Part shown: in pieces, positions 47,047-59,254 of the stretch
Position numbering within the stretch: the first letter of the stretch is position 1
How the letters are laid out: the number at the start of each line of letters is the position of its first letter
Assembly: GCF_003597395.2 (NCBI RefSeq)
Contig: NC_133770.1
Coordinates: 293,288,509 to 293,352,508 of the forward strand
Length of the DNA stretch: 64,000 bases
Origin: Chelonoidis abingdonii
Lineage: Eukaryota; Chordata; Testudines; Testudinidae
Reading direction: 5' to 3'
Made by a program: the position numbers and the translations under genes
The notes under the pieces: generated by a model
Told to the model about the DNA's origin: nothing
Database searches by the model: none
The model's input: only the letters and a program-made list of their open reading frames with translations

Positions 47047-47720
47047 ATGTTTTAAATCAAGTCGTGGCCGCAGCAGGGCAGTCAAAGCCAGGAGAATGAG
47101 AAAAGACTTTAAATTTGCTTTTTGGGAACAGAATAGCAGATAAGAACTGTAATAAAAGACAGAAAGGCCATGCCCCACACTGAGCCTTCAGGTGGCTCTG
47201 TGTAATCAAACTGTCTCTTTGCCAAATGGGAGCCCCAATAGGTTGTGTTTTCCTTTTTAAATCACAGTGTGTTTTGGGCAGCCGAGAAGGCCACAGCAAG
47301 CCAACTGGGACTGATTCAAAAAGCACCAGCCACAGAAGGCCCTGGATGACGACACCCCCAAAGGAACCCAGGACTCAAAAACCCTCCTGAGAGCTGGAGA
47401 AATTTGGAGATCACACAGCGGATCCTGGACGACTTGTGCGCACAGGACAGACCTCCTGTCCACCCTTCCCCCCCACCTCCTTCCTACGCTACACCCATGC
47501 CTAGCCAGCCCCAGGTACTGAGTGTGAGAGTATGAAAGTGGGTTAGGGCTTAGGGCACTAATGCTTTCTTCCTTCCTTTGAGCGACGTGGAAGCATGTCC
47601 AGTACACTCTGCTGTTTTTTATTATTTTTGAATAAAGCTTTAAAATTCAGACACGTGGTGTGCCTTGTCATCTCTTCCGCCCCACACCACCTCCCCCAAA
47701 AAAAGATCCTGTGGTCCTAG
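47047..47720 (+). repeat. Possible degraded LTR
   Basis: AATAAA at 47,631 inside 'tttgaataaagctttaaaat', followed by a GT-rich and then C-rich stretch, resembles the polyadenylation region of an LTR. C-runs precede it at 47,468. No TG...CA ends or TSD identified. Confidence 0.35.
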
Positions 47721-47817
47721 CCTGATCAACTGTGGGCCCAGGCAGATTGATGATAAAAATCTGTCACAACAGGACTTGTGAAGCTAACACCAGGCACTTG
47801 AAAATGTATCCTTTAGT

Positions 47818-47945
47818 GCAGAGGTGGGCAAAGTTCGGCCCGCGGGACTGTCCTGCCTTGCCCTTGAGCTCCCGGCTGGGAAAGCTAGCCCTCAGCCCCT
47901 CCCCTGCTGTCCCCTCTCCCACGGCAGCCTCAGCTTATCGTGCCA
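47818..47945. mobile_element. One-ended hAT fragment
   Basis: CAGAGGTGGGCAAAGTTCGG at 47,818 matches the terminal type of the hAT at 38,942. No matching right end follows, so it is truncated. Confidence 0.6.
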
Positions 47946-48423
47946 CCCAGTATTTACTATCGTGTGGTAAATTGCATTCCTTAAGTGCTGTAAGCACTTA
48001 TACTCTTGAAAGGTGCAATACTAAAATTCTCATAAGTTTGAGACCTTGCTGGCTATTACCATAGCTATTAGAAACACTATGCTGCAGTTTCAGAAAATAT
48101 AGAGAACTAAAAAGGGAATTTGAAAGGATGATAAGTGGAAGTCCAGAGTGCCAAGCTGAAACTCCAGATAGGACATCTGAAAATCTTGGGAAGCTGACAT
48201 CATCTACTGCCTTCAGAAAGTTGACCTCAAAAGCTCTTCCTACAAATCTGAAAGGGGGTTCAAGGGCAACCATGTACTTTGAGGGTGTTCACTCCACATC
48301 CAATGCACAGTTGGTGTAGTAAAGGGACTAAAGTTTGGATGATCCATATCCTTGTAATATACCAGGCAACATACTGGTTCAAATGTAAAGAACACACCAT
48401 TGCAGTGAGTATATTTCTTGTTT

Positions 48424-48618
48424 TAAGATTATGTCTACATGAGGCTGTTACATCACACTAACTGTAGTTGGTTCACCTTAAAGTGCTTTGTGTCCACAAA
48501 AAAAAAGTTTTCAAAGTGGTTTATTTGGTTTCTTAGGGTACAGTAAGTAATCTCCCTTGGAACAAGAACAGCTCCAGTTCCTAGTAAGTTTGTTTACTCT
48601 AAGGTTTGTGTAGACCAA
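48424..48618. repeat. Possible Harbinger-type MITE
   Basis: Left 'ttatgtctacat' and right 'tttgtgtagacc' are in the inverted orientation expected of GTCTACAC-type Harbinger ends, but pairing is poor and no clean TTA duplication was seen. Confidence 0.3.
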
Positions 48619-48779
48619 ATCCTAATGACTATGCTGATAGCAGCACTTCAACTAATATCCCATACTGCATTGGTTCACATCTGGATCAACCTGTAACCTA
48701 TAATGAATTAAACCTTAATTTTTTCCCTCTGAAATGTAACCACTCAGAACCAATGGTTACATTTTGATTCAAGGCTAGC

Positions 48780-50060
48780 ATTGACAGCTCAATAGCAAAG
48801 GAGAGAAAGCATGATGGAGGCTGACTGTGAAGGGCCTTGAAATTGAATACAAGCAGGTTTTGTCTGACGCTGCAGAGAAGGTGGAGCCAGTTGAGGGACA
48901 AAATGTGCAGAGGTAGGGTCAAAGCAATGGGCTAGGACAGAAGTTCTGAAACTTTTTTTTTGCTGCGCCCGCCTTTGGAGATTCATGTTCCATGCACATT
49001 CCCCTCAGCACAGGAGGAAGGGAGGAACCAGATGGTGCAAAGTTTTTTTGCCTATGGGGCAGAGGGGGTGAAAGGAATCTCCACATGACCATCAAGAAAG
49101 AGGTCTGAGCCAAAGATGACACCCAGGTTCCGATCCTGAGCGATAAGCAGAATGATGATGTTATCTACAATGATCAAGCAAGGACATAGCAGAGAGGGTT
49201 TGGGTGGGTTAGGAGCTGCTTTAGCTATGCTGAGTTTGAGGTGACGGCTAAACAGCCACAAGGAGATGTCAGAGAGATAGGTCAATATTTTAGATTGGGC
49301 AGAAGGAGACAGGTCTGGAGTAGAGCGGTAGATCTGCAAGTCACCTGCATAGAGAGAGTAGTTGAATTGAGTTTGCACATGAGATTACTCCTTTAAAGAT
49401 AAGGTGTAGAGGGAAAAGAGGAGATCAAGGACAGAGCTCTGTAGAACTCCCACAGAACGCTGGAGGTATGGTGAGCTGGAACCTCTGAAGGATATGCTGA
49501 AGAGGAGATTAGAAAGGCAAAAAGAGAGGACAGTCACAAAAGCCAAAGTAGAAAAAGATTTCAAGAAGAAGGAAAGCATGTCTATGGCTGAGATCAAGGA
49601 GAATGAGGGTGGAGTATTAGTTCTGAACTTTGGCTAGCAAAGGTAATTACAGATCTTGTTGACAGCTGTATCAGTGGAGGATGGTGGAGAGGGGAGGAGA
49701 GGAACTGACAGTTATATAAGACTGTGTGCAATGTGCTTAGAGATTAAAGGGAGAAGGAGCAGTAGCTGGAGAGGCAAGTGAGATCAAGGATGGGTTCTTT
49801 TAAAATGGGACAGACTACAGCATTCTTGTGTTGTGAGAGGAAAGAGCCAGAGGAGAGTAAAGTTAGCAAAAAGAGTAAAGGAGGGCATAAGGGTTGCAAG
49901 GGAGACAGGAGATGAAATGGGATGGGGTTAGCGGGACAAGTGGAGGGATTAGTGCGGGACGGCAGCCAAGAAACTTCTGTCTCTCTAACAGGGGAAAAGA
50001 CACCAAGAGTTGTGGGAAGAGAAGGCAAGCTGAGAGTAAGGGAAAGATTACACACATTGC
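48780..50060 (-). mobile_element. L2-type LINE remnant (antisense)
   Basis: Reverse transcriptase blocks appear in order on the minus strand, with a 3' UTR-like stretch (48,780-48,945) after them. A T-rich hAT-like scrap (from about 48,940) interrupts the 3' side. Frames are shifted between blocks. Confidence 0.8.
49052..50055 (-). pseudogene. L2 reverse transcriptase fragments
   Basis: Three frame-shifted minus-strand pieces fit L2 ORF2. 49,744-50,055 has LSSGSFLSQHKNAVVCPILK, equivalent to the L2 'LKxAVVxPxLKKP' block. 49,385-49,597 has GVLQSSVLDLLFSLYTLSL, a decayed GVPQGSVLGPLLFSxY block. 49,052-49,378 begins with YAGDLQIY, where the catalytic YADD has lost its first aspartate, followed by LSDISLWLFSRHLKLSIAK. 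Loss of the catalytic residue and two frame shifts show it is dead. The order and the ISxW...HHLKLN block distinguish it from the CR1 copies. Confidence 0.8.
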
Positions 50061-50545
50061 AAAACTGTTCTCTCAGTTGCCTGCACTAACTGGGGGAAAC
50101 TATCCAGTTTCCCCTTTGCTTTTTTAAAAACAGCACTGTTCTGTCTCCTGGTGACCTGCCTCCATGTTATATTCTCCCATGTCAGGGCAGCCTGCAGTGG
50201 TACACATGGAATTAACAACCTGTTCACTGCACCCACATACAAAATGAAAAGAAGCCTCTATTCATCCACCTCCCAGCCCCAAACCAAATGTACTTTAAAA
50301 AAAAATCTTACGTGTTCATAACCCCTACCCTGACACCTCCCCATCTCCCAAATAAAATATAAGGTGCCTGTAATATGGGGAAGTAAGTTGGGTAACATCT
50401 TATAAACTCCAAGTGAACCGCAGAGAAGATGAAAATGAGATTCCAAAATTATGAGAAAATAAACATTTTATCATTGTTAGCACAAAGACTATGAGGAGTT
50501 GGACAATAAGTCTTTTCTTTTTTTTGTTCTTATTTTCCTTAGCAC
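50060..50545. other. Unclassified spacer
   Basis: No recognised gene or terminal repeat. Confidence 0.45.
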
Positions 50546-50677
50546 CTGTAATGGCGCAAAGAGGGAGGACTGACTGCCCCCCCAAGGGCTTTCAAATTTC
50601 AGGGGAAAAAAACAAAAAAAACAAAAAAAATCTCCAATCTGTTCCATTAAGTCCTCAATTCCCCACAATAGAGGCCC

Positions 50678-50900
50678 ATGAAGACAGAGTTCTGGGGGAA
50701 AGATTTCCTGAAGCTTTCTCAAAAGGTTGAAATGGATCATGTAACCACTGAGAGGGAGCAAGTGGTCATTGAGAAGGACATGATGCAGACACTTCAGAGG
50801 CAAACAGCTGTGATGGAGCATTTTTTGCTGCAAAGGTCAAGTACTGTGCCCCAGAACTCCAATGTGCTGCAAAATGTAGAAAATACACCATATTGGGACT
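50678..50900 (+). pseudogene. Harbinger accessory (Myb/SANT-like) ORF, C-terminal remnant
   Basis: The plus-strand frame gives TEREQVVIEKDMMQTLQRQT followed by AVMEHFLLQRSS, a charged helical stretch like the C-terminal tail of the Myb/SANT-like protein that accompanies Harbinger transposases and brings them to the ends. The N-terminal DNA-binding domain is not visible. It converges with the transposase remnant on the opposite strand. Assignment depends on the neighbouring transposase; alone it would be a generic coiled coil. Confidence 0.5.
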
Positions 50901-51479
50901 ACCTTTTCAATCAATCAGTTTACATCTGCCTCTCACTACCTTTAGCCCCAATTAAATGGATATGTGTGTTATTTTCTGGAGTTGGTGAGCACTCAAGCGT
51001 AGCCATTCCTCAATACCACCATTCTTAACTTTGCACTACAGTCTCTGGGGGCCATGGATCAGCATTCAGATTGCACTCCCCATCACTACCAAGCCCAAGC
51101 CAGGGAAGCTAATGATCTAACCAGTGGACCATATTCGGTGATGAATCCTGGTCACATGCCATCTGAGGCACATTGCAAATATGCTAAGACTACAATCCCT
51201 GTTTAGTTGTTTATTTTTTATTGAAGCAGGATTGTCACTTTTTTCATACTCAAATGCAATTTCTAAAAACCAGCCTTGAAAACTTAATTCAGATACAACT
51301 CAAACTCTCAATGGCACAACACACACCACCCCCCTGCCATTAATTCATAATAAAAATCAAAACAAAATTATTTCCTTGCTTACAAAGCATTTAATTAGCC
51401 ACAACTACACACTGGCCTCAAAGCAGAAACACAAGGTATCCTTCACACTGTTCCCTTGACGACTTCTGAAGGGAGTACC

Positions 51480-52660
51480 CCTCTATGAATGCCCATAATA
51501 TTGAAAAAATCTCTGCAGCTCCTGTTCCCATCCATCCTCCAGGATTTCTCCCTTGGTTTCACAGATACTGTGCAACACACAGTAGGCACTTATCACACAT
51601 GGCACATAATGATAAGAAACATCCAGTCTTCTCATAAGGCACCACCATTTCCCTGTCAGCCATCTGAACACACACTGATATTCTACAACTACTCAGGGCA
51701 AAGTTAAATCTCTCCTTTCTCACGTTCAACTGTCCAGTGAAAGACTTAATAAGCTAGAGAAGCAGAGGATAATATGGGTCTTCCAGACTGAGTGAAGGAA
51801 TCATAACTCCATTAACATCCATAATGTACTGAGGAGCCAAATTTCCCTTGCTCATTCCAACAAACAAGCATGAATTTCTAATTATCCTAGCATCATGTAT
51901 CCTACCAGACCACCCCACATTAATACTGGTGAATCTTCCACAGTGATCAACCAGGCCTCACAGCATGATGGAAAAAACATTCTTTTCTGTTAATAAAGTC
52001 TTTGAACCAGTGGGGAGGGGCAAAGCAGGCTCAAGTGTCTCATCAATAGCCTCTATACAGTTTGGGAACCTCACCCGTGCAAAGCCATCAATAACATTCT
52101 GTGCACTGCCAAGCTGTATGACAGCACAGCAGCACTCTCCTGATTAACAACTGACTAGTAAGTCACTGGGTGTGGCGAGTTTCCAGATGTCAATGGTACC
52201 ACACTTCTCCAAGCACAGGGGAATTCTCATGTTAGTCTTCTCTCACTGCTGCTCCACAGACTTCTAGGAAATTTGCCTTTCCCATTCTGTAGTTTTGCCG
52301 CCACTGCTGGTCATCCCAGGTCTTCATCACTACCTTATTCCACGAGTCACTGCTAGCTGAGTGAGCCCAAAAGCAGAACTCCACTTAGCTCAGGTATACC
52401 AGGTAGATGCTCTGCAGAAATAAACTACTTGATTTCATCCTCCTGCTCCTCATTTGGTAGCTGGATTGCTGCAGTATCAACAGCCCTATCAAGCTGCAGG
52501 GCCAAATCCATCTGCCTGTGTGACTCAAAATGCACATGCATATGAACAACTGCCATGATCATAATGCTCAGCACAGGGTTCTCCAGGCTGCCTGACATTG
52601 GTTTGAAAATGATGCTGGCAAAATGAAGGAATGCTAGGAGAGCTATCACAGGAAGTTGTT
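51480..52660 (-). pseudogene. PIF-Harbinger (HARBI1-like) transposase remnant
   Basis: The minus strand, read across several stops, gives the family blocks in order. Near 52,270-52,340 is an N-terminal WDDQQWRQNYRMGKANF block. At about 52,040-52,090 is FARVRFPNCIEAIDETLEP, holding the first catalytic aspartate in AID. At about 51,895-51,955 is DHCGRFTSINVGWSGRIHDA, and near 51,560-51,630 the C-terminal LMRRLDVSYHYVPCVISAYC with VLHSI. The second catalytic region (normally GD-x-AYP) reads roughly EDPYYPLL, so the aspartate context is damaged. DDE transposases of this family are about 350-400 residues; the remnant spans most of one but cannot be functional. Confidence 0.85.
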
Positions 52661-52939
52661 AGCCTGACCCCATGTCCTAGGATTTCTGGTATGCATCCCA
52701 GAATGGACTGCGGGTAAAAAAAAAGAGAGCAAGTAGCGCAACAGTATACCATGGGATATCTGCCCAGAATACTGAGAGGTCTATTCAAACTAACACTGAG
52801 CTGTTTGAATGCAATGATTAACAATGACAATACCACAATAAGGCACGGACACACTACCATTTGCAACAGTTAAAAATCACTGCAATTTAGAGTCAAACGA
52901 CATCACTGTTAACAACACTGTGCAGACGTGGCCTAAGAA

Positions 52940-53900
52940 TGGTCTGAATTAAAGTATCCTGTTGCCAAATATTTTCTAAGTGACAATCCTAACTGCATTA
53001 TATGTAACCTATATTCTGCAGTTAGTTCTCTTTTTAAATTTCAGCCAGTTACAATCATTAAGCACTTTAACATATTAACCAAAACAAAGAACAATGGATA
53101 GACAATTGTAAATTGCTAACTATAAAGATAAGTGTTCTCATAATATTGCACTGCCATCATCAACTTAGATTTATATGGCCCCTTGTATCCCAAAGAGCTT
53201 TAAAGACTGTGTATAGAGATAACTGACCCACCAATGGCGTGGAATGCAACAGCCATTCTGCAGAAGTAATGTTACATTTTTTTATTTTTATTTTTTAAAA
53301 CAGCAGTGGAAGTGAATCTTCTGTTTCTCTATAGAGCCTATCATCATGATAGTTAAGCACTAAGGTACTCATTCTTCAAAAACCTATGGACAGCCTTAAG
53401 ACTAGTCCCTATGTGTAAAGCTTTTTACTTGAATGGGACAATTCACAGGTATACTCTTAAACATGTGCCTATGTGGTTACAGGATTGGAGACTAAGGAGG
53501 AAAGAACTTCAGTTCAGCTACAATGGAGAGATTTTTATTCTTTGGTGGGCAGATCATACTTTTCCAAGTTGGAATAAGGCCACAGAGCAGAAGTTATCAT
53601 CATGACACTTGCAAGAATAATAAAGTGCCATGGAATATTTAATGAAGCCAACCCTATGATTTAAACTTATTCTGAAAGACAGCACCTCTAGAAGCAGGAT
53701 GCCCCAAGCATTATGAGGATGCATTACTCCAGTTCCATCAAAATGAGCGGTGACATCTAATGAATCAGCTATACCACTTCCTGTAATATCTCTTCTCTTT
53801 GGGTTTCTCTTTTCATACTCACCTGGGAGGGAAAGAGGCAAGAGAAGTTCCCTACACCAGGGTATGTAGGTCTTTTGGCAACTCTGGAAGGAACCCTAAA
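52940..53900. other. Unclassified sequence, faint amniote SINE trace
   Basis: 53,170-53,235 ('atttatatggccccttgtat', then 'caaagagctttaaa') resembles the reverse of the SINE tail at 46,005. Nothing else recognised. Confidence 0.35.
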
Positions 53901-55535
53901 ACCCTGCTGAATCCTACCTCCGGCATGCATCCCTAGGAGGAAGCCCTGATGAGCCAAACTATAGCGTGGAGTCTTAGGGATTACTTCCTAGCCAGAGTTC
54001 AGAGGCAGCTAAGGAAGGCATTATTAGCTAGGCACTCCCTAAGTTTAGCTGCAGGGGAGAGATACAAAGGGGTTATGCGGACCAGAAGCCAGGGAAGGAA
54101 GCTCTGCAGAACACAAGAGCTACCTGGTATAGTTTATATTATTTGTATTTCAGTTTACTGGTTGTAAAATTACGTAGAAAGAAGGCAGCTAGAGATTTCT
54201 GCCAAGCTAGTGTTGATTTTGGTTAAACCAGAAGCACTGTCAAAAAAACCCACCCTGAGAATGAGATCTTGTGTTCAAACCTGAACCACTGGGGAACATA
54301 TACCCCTTTATTTATCATAATCCTTTTCCATCAACATAATACTGTCTTCTTTTGCCCTGAAAACCTTGAGACAGTCAACCAGCTAACAAGATCAGCAAGA
54401 TGCCACTTCCAGAAGTCAGGTAGAGCTGTAAGCACTTCTAGACGATTACTGCTTTAAAGAGATATTTTCACACTTTGTAGCTTCTTTAGGCTGAGCTTAC
54501 TAAACACATCAGTGGCTCCTTACATTCCTCCATTTCACCCCACAAATTCTGTGTACACACTCCCATCCCCCTCTATTTCAGGGACTCACTGCAATCTCAC
54601 TCCCTTACCAGCAATTCACATTCCCCTCGTCCCCCATACCAGGATACCCCATTTTTCCCCATGCCAAGGGCTGTGTTCACACCCCCACTCCCTCCGCCAC
54701 TATTTTTCTTTCTGCTGGGAGATAAACTCCATTGGGATGAGCAGAGAAGAGCACTGTTATGTGAAAGCCATTAATGGGTGACATCAACCACTTGTCTGAT
54801 CTATAGACAATTGCAGAGCTGCTTGAGGCTGTGCTGGCAGGGGCTTCATGTGTCTTCCTTGATTTTTCCCCAAAAGTCAATAGGGTTCTGGCCACTGATG
54901 CCTAGAACATTCCCTGAAATTATGGAATTGATCAGATGCAGCCTTCAAAAGTGACTCTGTTACAGATAAAGAAATAGAAAAATGCTGTTCAGTTGTGTGC
55001 AAGGCCTTTGTAAGGTCAGCCAATAATATTACCACCCCTCACTTTGGAAGCTCATAGGATATACAAGTCCATTGGTTTACCAGCAATTTTTAAAACACAT
55101 TGTACTGGTTGAAGCAAGGTTGCTTGACAAACAATCAAAACTATTTTTAAATCCAATACATTTAATATTGATATAACATTCATCACAATAGCGTCAGAGC
55201 ACCTTTGTGTAGCTTGCTTCTTATAGGTGGTGTTATCAGCTCCACCTATTACTGAAGGTTGCCTGACATTTTCCTGTTTTCAGTTGCTTATTACACTGTC
55301 AAAATGTAACCACCTGGGCTGAAATTTTCAATGCCATTTGCCCCCCAAGACCCTCAGTCTTATTCAGTGCCCAGAATGTGCGGTGCTCAGCTAATGAGTA
55401 GCTACTCAATATTTTGTTTTCTCTTCATTGTTAAATACGTGGGTCCATGCCTTATTTACTGCATGCTATTCAAAGCCTGGCCTGAAGACAGAAATAAGTT
55501 CCTCGTAAGCTTTTTTCTTGTCACTATAGTATGTG
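53900..55535. other. Unclassified sequence, no gene
   Basis: A C-rich stretch lies at 54,520-54,690. No exon or transposon end recognised. Confidence 0.45.
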
Positions 55536-55539
55536 TTTC

Positions 55540-56195
55540 ACAAAGCATAATTTATTTTCATAACACCCGTGAAGTGAGAGGTGGTGATACCCCCATTTTA
55601 CAGATAGCAAACCAAGACAAAAAGAGTAAGGTCAAAACTATCCAATATGGGTACTCAATTTGAGATGCCTAGGGACCGGATTGTCAGTATTCAGCATTAT
55701 ATAGTGTTTTATATGTTCAAAGTACTGTTCCCATTGATTAAAGTTGCAGCTGTGAGTGCTCAGCACTTCTGTAAATAAGAAACAAAGGTCTCAAAGGCAG
55801 GCACTCAAAATGAGGAACACGCAATTAGTGACTATCTGTGAGAAGTCTGGTTTAAATCAGGGGTGCCCAACTTACGGCCCATCAGAGCATTTCATAAGGC
55901 CTACAGCCAACTTCAACACAGTAAGTGTGAAAACAGATTGTTTCTACGTATATATTGTCTATCTAAATACATACAGCACTTATATTTAAAGTCAATACTG
56001 GTGACTTTAAATCATATTAAAATATGGAGAATCTGTTTGGCCCACACAAGGTTATGCCGAGGTTTATGTGGCTCCTCTGTGTAACAAGGTTGAGTGCCAC
56101 TTATTTAAGTGACTTGCCTAGCATCATATAGGAGCTCTGTGGCAGAGGAAGAGATGGAATCCAGCTCTCCAGGGAGGTATTCATCTGTCTGACCC
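55540..56195 (-). repeat. MIR SINE split by a younger palindromic insertion
   Basis: 55,540-55,631 carries the antisense MIR core up to 'agagtaag'; 56,106-56,195 resumes with 'taagtgacttgcctagcatc' and 'ggcagaggaagagatggaat'. The two halves are adjacent in an intact MIR, so the 475 bp between them is an insertion. Confidence 0.65.
55632..56105. mobile_element. Palindromic MITE plus hAT-like scrap inside MIR
   Basis: Left arm 'gggtactcaatttgagatgc' near 55,648 and right arm 'ggcaggcactcaaaatgagg' near 55,796 are inverted; the centre has 'gctgtgagtgctcagcactt'. A hAT-type end CAGGGGTGCCCAACTTACGG follows at 55,859. Confidence 0.5.
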
Positions 56196-56199
56196 CTGA

Positions 56200-56735
56200 A
56201 ATCATCCATTCTCTTCCTGCAATCCCCTGCCTTGCTCATTATACACCTTCCAACTTCTGCAACAAATGAAACAGGGGTCCTATAGACATGCTCATTCACT
56301 ACACAATCCTGATTTATCCCTCAAAGCAAGTCTGTCTGTCCTGGGGAATTGACTGGGGTCCTGGGGAAAAGATACCATGTGATCACGTAATTAAAGACTG
56401 TCTCATAATGCTTACGCACAAGGAGGTCAATTAAGGCTGCAACAGACAACCTTAATTCTGGCATTTCCTGACTGTTGAGAGCTTTATTTTGCAACCTTAA
56501 TAATGTTCTTTTGATGTAGTTTTGTGTGTGTAATAAAGAAGTATAGCACGTTAGATACAATATACGCTATTAATTTATCACCTAGGTATCTGGGTACATA
56601 AAACAAATAAAAAAAAAAAGAGATGGTGCAAAAAAATGGCCAATAATTAAATTCAGCTAATCCTAACCTTCTCCATTCCCCCCAACTGCTGATCAAACAA
56701 ATCTACTTCCATCCCTCCCCATAAACATACCAGAA
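56200..56735. other. Unclassified spacer
   Basis: No recognised repeat end or gene. Confidence 0.45.
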
Positions 56736-56740
56736 AAATG

Positions 56741-56868
56741 CTATGTTAAATGTAATGTGCCTTGCTAAGAATTATTTTCAGAAAGTTCTGGCCTGTGTTT
56801 TACAGGAGGTCAGACTAGATGACTACAATGATCCTTCTGGCCTAGGAATCTATGAATCTATCATTGCT
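56741..56868 (+). repeat. CR1 or CR1-tailed SINE 3' end
   Basis: The phrase 'caggaggtcagactagatga' with 'ccttctggcctaggaatcta' and a terminal 'tgaatctat' repeat is a CR1-type 3' end on the plus strand. The body upstream is not recognisable, so it may be a severely 5'-truncated copy. Confidence 0.7.
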
Positions 56869-56869
56869 T

Positions 56870-58880
56870 ACTTGTCATGGTGCTATATTTTACAATACTA
56901 TGATTCATGGAGCTGAGTGAAAACTTTATAACAAAGTCTTATCAAAGAAGATGCACTCTACAGCAAGATATTTACCTAACAAACTAATAAATACACAGTT
57001 GTCATGGTTTTACCAGGATATGACTCACTTCAATCTTTTACACACTGTGTATTCCAAAGTATAAATGGCTGCAAACCAAAAAGCATGCTTGTACATGACA
57101 TCATGACATTAACAGCTGTTCGTTTTAAAAGGTCAACTGAAATGAAAGGAAACAATCAAAAAAGATCCTAAATGTGGATAGTTCCCATCTAGGCTTTTTA
57201 CACATGATAAATACATTTTGAGATGAACTTGGAAGTCTTTTTACCTGCAGAAAGACAATTTCAGGCTCTGACTTTTCTGGGTTACCCATGCTACTGCTGA
57301 AGACACTTTTGCTAAACCCTAAAACAGACCATGAATTGATGAATTGCATTGCCTTCATTATTGTAGATGTCAGGGATATCAACTGCTACATGAAACACAT
57401 GGACCTGAACTCATGTATTAGCAGGTAAGGGGCCTCATACTAGCCTTTAACCGCTGATGTTATAAACAGTGTAAAACTTTTCAGAAAAATGGATCATGCC
57501 TCCACTGCCTATTACCATAAGTCTCAATTACCACCTTGAAATCAAAATTCAAACAATTCCCCATGCCTTACCAGCTGCCAATGCCCTAGCTATCTCTTAC
57601 CTATCTAATAAAATCTTTAATATATTCCCTCCCAACAATTTCTATTCACTGTCAATATAAAAATTTAAGACAGACTGAAAATCTGGGGCATGACCAAATA
57701 AACTAAGTTCACTATAAAAAATGAAAACACAGTATGACCCTGGTCCATAATACAAATAATAATACTTAAACATCATATTGATTAGACCTGACCTAAGGAG
57801 AGAAGGAAGAACAATGAAGGGGAAAGAGGATAGGGGAGACTATCTCACGTAACTCTGAGGTCCCCGCCGCTTAATTCAAGTCTCACATGCTGCACAGGAC
57901 ACTGGATCTTGGTCTCAAGCATCCAGGCTGGCACTTCAGGGCTTTATTGTTTGCTCTAACTACAAAGCTTCAAGTTTTTTAATGAAGTGATAAAACTGCA
58001 GACTGCTAAAAACTTGAACTTTACTATCTTTAACTCGCATGGAAAAAAACCAGGAAAACCAACTTTAATCAGACCACGGCATTAATCTATTCATAGCTAT
58101 GCAAGAGTTTAGAACAAATAGACATGGGACATTGGAAATGAGGAGAAGAGCGTGTGGGCAGGAGGGGAGAAGTAATTATTCACCTAGAATTTTAAAAGCA
58201 AAAAAAGGCTAATTAGCATCCATGAAATCCCTGGGCAAGAAATTAGAGAAAGTGTTAGTATGCAAGAGAAGACAGTCACATAGTGCTGCACATTTGGGTA
58301 GTAATGAGACAAGTGAACCCGCATTAAGTGACCATCACTAGTGTCGGAAGGTCTACAGACCAACTATCTCATAGACAGAATTTCAAGGACTTTAGAAGGT
58401 GAAAGAGGGTACCTGTTAATCTGAAAAGTAGCTTTCAGTGTATCAGAGCCAGGGATGCAGTTATATTTTTGCTACATCCAGAATGCTAGCAGCATTTTGT
58501 ACCTGCTGACATGTATTAATCATGATTGCAGCAAGAAAGCTATTAAAATAATCTAAATGGGCAAAAATAATGGCATGAACTGAATCAGCAAGTTTGGTGA
58601 GTAAGTGGACTGGCACTCCTCAACTGTCGGTAGAAAGATTTTGTTACAGTTCAAAACATGAGTGATGTGAATCTTGCTGGACTCTTGTCACCCACCCTGC
58701 TCACCACAAAAGAGAGTGTAGCAACAAAAAGCATTAAGATGTGGGAAACAAGAGTGAGTAACTAGTTTCCACAATTCTGCATTGACTACAATCAATTATA
58801 CAAAAAACCCAGACATCCAAGTATAACATCACATAGCCAATGATTTTAGTTTATTGCTCATTCATTGTGTGATGTTATGA
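56870..58880. other. Unclassified AT-rich sequence
   Basis: 58,470-58,600 faintly resembles an L2-type 3' UTR ('gcattttgtacctgctgaca', 'aataatggcatgaac'), unproven. No exon assigned. Confidence 0.4.
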
Positions 58881-58881
58881 C

Positions 58882-59254
58882 TTAGGCGAAGATTTTGTCA
58901 CAGATATTTTTAGTAAAAGTCATGGACAATAAAGAAAAATTCACGGAAGCTGTCCGTGACTTTTACTAAAAATATCCATGACAAAATGGGAACCTGCTGG
59001 GCAGCTGCGGGACAGGCTTGGAGCTTGAGGGTCCTCCCTCCACCCTGGCTCAGAACTGCAGTGGTCCCTCTGCCACCCACGGGGCCTGAGGCTCCAGGGA
59101 TCCCCCCACCAACCACTGAGATCAGAAGCTACAAGGGTCCCCCGCAGCTCCCTGCCCTCATGGGAAGCGGCAGCTCCCAGCCATTGCGAGTGAAGTCACT
59201 GAGGTCTTTGGAAGTCTCAGAATCCGTGACCTCTGTGACAAAATCATAGCCTTG
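58882..59254. mobile_element. Fold-back DNA transposon (about 370 bp)
   Basis: Ends TAGGCGAAGATTTTGTCAC and, from the right, CAAGGCTATGATTTTGTCAC are inverted repeats. The left arm also has an internal hairpin: 58,892-58,928 pairs with 58,951-58,987 over 37 bases with three mismatches. Flanks GTTATGACT and GTTATAATT match at 7 of 9, fitting an old 8-9-bp duplication (hAT-like). The middle is GC-rich and non-coding. Confidence 0.7.

Larger units (their letters stand above)
50546..52937. mobile_element. PIF-Harbinger transposon remnant
   Basis: Contains a minus-strand transposase remnant (51,480-52,660) and a plus-strand accessory-protein remnant (50,678-50,900). The right end, 'gtgcagacgtggcctaag' near 52,919-52,936, is of the GTCTRCAC type seen in the MITE at 33,038. 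The left end was not located. All frames are broken. Confidence 0.75.

Noticed and set aside
57245..57318. A 74-base minus-strand candidate exon bounded by AG and GT, with an open frame
   Set aside because: The polypyrimidine tract is weak, the peptide matches nothing I recognise, and such AG...GT windows are common by chance. RNA-seq or a conserved alignment would be needed.
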